Below, piece after piece: positions 61,353 to 64,000 of a stretch of 64,000 nt of DNA. Where the stretch lies: NCBI GenBank assembly GCA_018266075.1, contig JAFEBB010000002.1, positions 1 through 64,000 on the forward strand, read 5' to 3'. Within the stretch, counting starts at the first letter, position 1. Every line of letters starts with the position of its first letter. The stretch comes from Deltaproteobacteria bacterium. GTDB taxonomy: Bacteria > Myxococcota > Myxococcia > Myxococcales > SZAS-1. A program made the translations under genes and the position numbers. The notes under the pieces were generated by a model that was given only the letters and a program-made list of their open reading frames with translations, made no database searches and was not told the DNA's origin.

Positions 61353-64000
61353 ATGTCCTCCACGTTGAAGACCCCTCGAGCGTCGTGGGTTCCGCTCGCC
61401 GCGGTGGCCCTGTTGGCTGCGGGCTGTGACCGCAGCTTCACCGCGCCCCAGAACAACGCCAACCCGTCGGACAAGCTCGAAGCGCTTGCGCTCCCGTCGG
61501 AGGTCGCGCCGGGCGGCGTCTCGCTCATCGATGTGTCTGGCGGCGCTCCGCCGTATGAGGTCGACGTCCGGCCCGAGGACAACAAGAGCGGCGGCGCCAA
61601 CGCGGACTCACACAGCGCCACCCACCCCACCGACGGCGGCTCGCACATCTACTTCCAGTACAAGGCGGGGCCCCTCGGCGGAAAGACCGACGTGGTCACG
61701 GTCACCGACAGCGACGGCGGGCTCGTGGACGTGCAGGTGCGGGTGGGCGACCCGCTGACCATCTCGCCGGAGCTCCAACAGCGCGCGCCCCTCCAGAAGC
61801 AGAGCTTTGCCATCCGCGGGGGCGAGGCGCCCTACTGGGTGTACATCAAGTCGGACAACAACGATTGCGCGGGCAGCACCACCGACGCCGGCCCGATCGA
61901 CCAGCTCACCACCCCCGACTGCGTCATCGTCGACGGCGGCCAGGGCTCGTGCATCGACAGCACGGGCACGCTCACCGTGCGCTCCTGCGGCGGCGGCACC
62001 GACACCATCACCGTGTACGACCAGGCGGGCGCCAAGGCCGAGGCCACGGTCCCGGTGAGCGAGGCCCTCCAGCTCCAGGCGGCCCACCCGAGCACGGTGC
62101 CCGGCGGCTCGGTGCAGCTCGAGGCGGTGGGCGGCGTGCCGCCCTACATCTACAGCTACGCGCCGCGCGGCAACCACAGCGACGGCCGCGTGGACGTGGA
62201 CGGCATCTTCACCGCTGGACCCAACCCCAACGTGAGCGACCAGCTCCAGGTCTCGGACAACGTGGGCGCCTCGCAGACGGTGAGCGTGGAGATCCAGAGC
62301 CCGTCGGTGGCGCTCCCCAGGGGCGACACGTACCAAATCGTCACCGGCGACTTCAACGGCGACAGCACCCAGGACGTGCTGGCCATCAGCCAGGGCGAGA
62401 ACGCCATCGGTCAGCCGCTGATGGTGCTGGTCACCGGCAGCGGCAGCGGCTTCACCGGCTCCCGCGAGTTCACGCTGCCCTTCCAGCAGACCCAGGCCTT
62501 GGTGGGCGACTTCAACGGCGATGGCACCACGGACCTGCTCCTCACCGACACGCGAAACGACACCATCTCGTTTGGCCTGCAGCTGGTGTCGGGTCGCCGC
62601 GACGGGAGCTTGGACTTCTTGCCCGAGGTCAGCATCCCCACCAACACCGTCTTCTCGCAGCTGGCGGAGTACGACTTCTCCCCGGAGTTCGGCTCCGGGA
62701 CGACGGCGTACGCCTTGTCGCTCACCCAGCTCGCCGACGGCGGCGTGGGTCAGCTGACCGCGATCACCGCCGACGCGAGCGGCAAGCTCAGCATCGCCAC
62801 GGTCATGGACATTCCCCAGACCGGCGACGGCTCGAACGAACAGCTCATCGTCGCGAAGGACTTCCAGGGCTTTGAGCAGGTGCTGTTGGCGTTCGCGCCG
62901 CAGGCGGGCTCCGGCTGCACCTCGCAGCAGCTGGAGGTGGTTGCCCTGGCCTTCGCCGACTCGGGTGACGGGGGCATCGCCCGCGATCCCGCCACCGACC
63001 AGCACTTCTGCGTCCCCGTGCCGGACCCCTCCTCGTCGACGCTCACGCCGGTCACGTTCACCAACCAGACCGACTTCCCCGACTTCGTGGTGTCGGGCAA
63101 CTCCGGGTTCCCCTTCAGCCTCGCGCTCAACGACGGGAACAACCAGTACCAGGCGGTGAGCTTCGATGGTGGCGGTGCCTACCAGGACCTTCTCTTCAGC
63201 TATGACCCCGTGGTTCGCATCTCCTACATGGGCTCGACGAACGTGGGCGTGGAGACCGAGGTTCAGGTGATCTGGCCGGACACCGTGGACCGTTGGTTCT
63301 TCCCCCAGGACGGCGGGCCGTTCTCGCTCCGCACCGACGGGCTGGTCGGCGGCTTCGAAGACGTGACCTCGACCGACTTCGACGGCGACTCGCGCCTCGA
63401 CGAGTTCGCGGTCTTGACCGACGGCGGCCTGCTCGAGTTCCTCCGCGGCGGCCGCGACGCCCACCTCGCCACGGGCCACAGCCGCGCCCTGCAGGGCTAC
63501 AGCAACATGGTGGGCATGGCCGACCTCGATCACGACGGTGTGGACGACGTGATCGTGACCGACGACTACAGCGTCCGCGTCTTCTGGGGCGACCGCACCC
63601 AACCCCTGGCCGTGGGCCCACAGCTCGACCTGGGGTTCAACGTCGACGACATCGCGCGCGGCAAGACGGGCGGCTGGGTGGCCGTGGATGACCCTGGGTT
63701 CTCGGACAATCCGCAGACGCGCGTACAGCACATCTCGCAGGACGACGGCGGCCTGACCCAGAGCGAGGCGAGCCAGCCGCTGTCCGGCTACACCTACCTC
63801 TCGTCCATCGACCTCGGCCCTCAGGTTGGCGATGCCGTGCTCATGCTCGAGTTCTTCGATGAGCCGCTCTCCGGCCAGGACGTCGCGCCTGCAGACACGC
63901 AGGCCACCGTCGTCGTCAACGCCGGCGGGCGAACCACCTTCGTGGACGACCCACTGCTCTTCAACTCGGCCATCATCGCCGGCGTGAACATCGGCTCGGT
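61353..64000 (+). CDS. FG-GAP/VCBS-repeat lipoprotein, copy 2 (runs off the window)
   Basis: The 3' end is missing; 882 complete codons are present without a stop. ATG 61353 gives a regular lipoprotein signal (MSSTLKTPRASWVPLAAVAL, then LAAGC). The layout matches the preceding gene landmark by landmark: EVAPGGVSLIDVSGGAPPYE, LTISPELQQRAPLQKQSFAI, STVPGGSVQLEAVGGVPPYI, then FG-GAP units IVTGDFNGDSTQDVLAI, ALVGDFNGDGTTDLLLTD, TSTDFDGDSRLDEFAVLTD and GMADLDHDGVDDVIVTDD. This copy has a proper start region, unlike copy 1. It is probably displayed on the cell surface. Confidence 0.88.
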   Translation, partial: MSSTLKTPRASWVPLAAVALLAAGCDRSFTAPQNNANPSDKLEALALPSEVAPGGVSLIDVSGGAPPYEVDVRPEDNKSGGANADSHSATHPTDGGSHIYFQYKAGPLGGKTDVVTVTDSDGGLVDVQVRVGDPLTISPELQQRAPLQKQSFAIRGGEAPYWVYIKSDNNDCAGSTTDAGPIDQLTTPDCVIVDGGQGSCIDSTGTLTVRSCGGGTDTITVYDQAGAKAEATVPVSEALQLQAAHPSTVPGGSVQLEAVGGVPPYIYSYAPRGNHSDGRVDVDGIFTAGPNPNVSDQLQVSDNVGASQTVSVEIQSPSVALPRGDTYQIVTGDFNGDSTQDVLAISQGENAIGQPLMVLVTGSGSGFTGSREFTLPFQQTQALVGDFNGDGTTDLLLTDTRNDTISFGLQLVSGRRDGSLDFLPEVSIPTNTVFSQLAEYDFSPEFGSGTTAYALSLTQLADGGVGQLTAITADASGKLSIATVMDIPQTGDGSNEQLIVAKDFQGFEQVLLAFAPQAGSGCTSQQLEVVALAFADSGDGGIARDPATDQHFCVPVPDPSSSTLTPVTFTNQTDFPDFVVSGNSGFPFSLALNDGNNQYQAVSFDGGGAYQDLLFSYDPVVRISYMGSTNVGVETEVQVIWPDTVDRWFFPQDGGPFSLRTDGLVGGFEDVTSTDFDGDSRLDEFAVLTDGGLLEFLRGGRDAHLATGHSRALQGYSNMVGMADLDHDGVDDVIVTDDYSVRVFWGDRTQPLAVGPQLDLGFNVDDIARGKTGGWVAVDDPGFSDNPQTRVQHISQDDGGLTQSEASQPLSGYTYLSSIDLGPQVGDAVLMLEFFDEPLSGQDVAPADTQATVVVNAGGRTTFVDDPLLFNSAIIAGVNIGS

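Noticed and set aside
61608-63731. A 707-codon minus-strand frame opposite the second FG-GAP lipoprotein
   Set aside because: The plus-strand frame has a signal sequence, lipobox and repeated FG-GAP units matching its paralogue. The minus frame has none.

Overview
The window is about 65-70% GC with strong third-position G/C bias. It is full of lipoproteins with Asp-Gly-Gly, Ser-Gly or Cys-rich segments, plus TonB-receptor, FG-GAP and redox-lipoprotein genes. This gene mix points to a Myxococcota (delta-proteobacterial) chromosome. That is an inference from gene content and composition, not from a marker phylogeny.

Layout. 1-4150 is the right end of an integrated element: an XRE regulator divergent from a small repeat-lipoprotein/zinc-ribbon membrane pair, a poorly coding stretch, then an excisionase-like gene and a tyrosine integrase. 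The integrase reading frame ends inside a tRNA-Lys(CTT) gene, the likely integration target. 4217-14333 holds an envelope operon (a TonB-domain/TonB-receptor fusion plus a lipoprotein), a secreted metallo-beta-lactamase-fold enzyme divergent from a LysR regulator, a TatD nuclease, TcdA and a hemerythrin-like protein. 14532-20230 holds tandem Cys-rich lipoproteins and a three-gene operon of two thioredoxin-fold lipoproteins with an outer-membrane barrel. 20500-24826 is a polysaccharide patch (heparinase-like protein, UDP-sugar dehydrogenase, FkbM methyltransferase). 24951-35937 is mostly housekeeping (GNAT, YchJ-like, TldD, RlmKL, SucAB) but includes an aminotransferase fused to a lipoyl-like domain that lacks the lipoyl lysine. 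36057-38239 is an ECF sigma / anti-sigma / S41 protease operon. 38295-44698 is mixed (GT2, secreted protein, MDR oxidoreductase, ankyrin, TlyA-like, methyltransferase).

44835-54272 is the most interesting region. It has an arylsulfotransferase-like lipoprotein, then a flavoprotein with cysC, cysD and cysN in one operon, and then, convergent to it, a PAPS-type sulfotransferase translationally coupled to a type III polyketide synthase. No cysH or cysIJ is present, so the activated sulfate (PAPS) probably feeds sulfonation. I read this as a candidate locus for a sulfated aromatic polyketide. The window ends with metH and two tandem FG-GAP lipoproteins; the second runs off the end.

Non-coding structure. 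Six intergenic spots carry degenerate seven-base repeats (mostly CCA-N4). The 41-42 kb divergent promoter holds three copies of a 27-28 bp unit at a 38-39 bp period. One strong Rho-independent terminator follows the tRNA and another follows sucB. Several genes lack a Shine-Dalgarno and have a -10-like hexamer 6-11 bases before the start, which suggests leaderless mRNAs.
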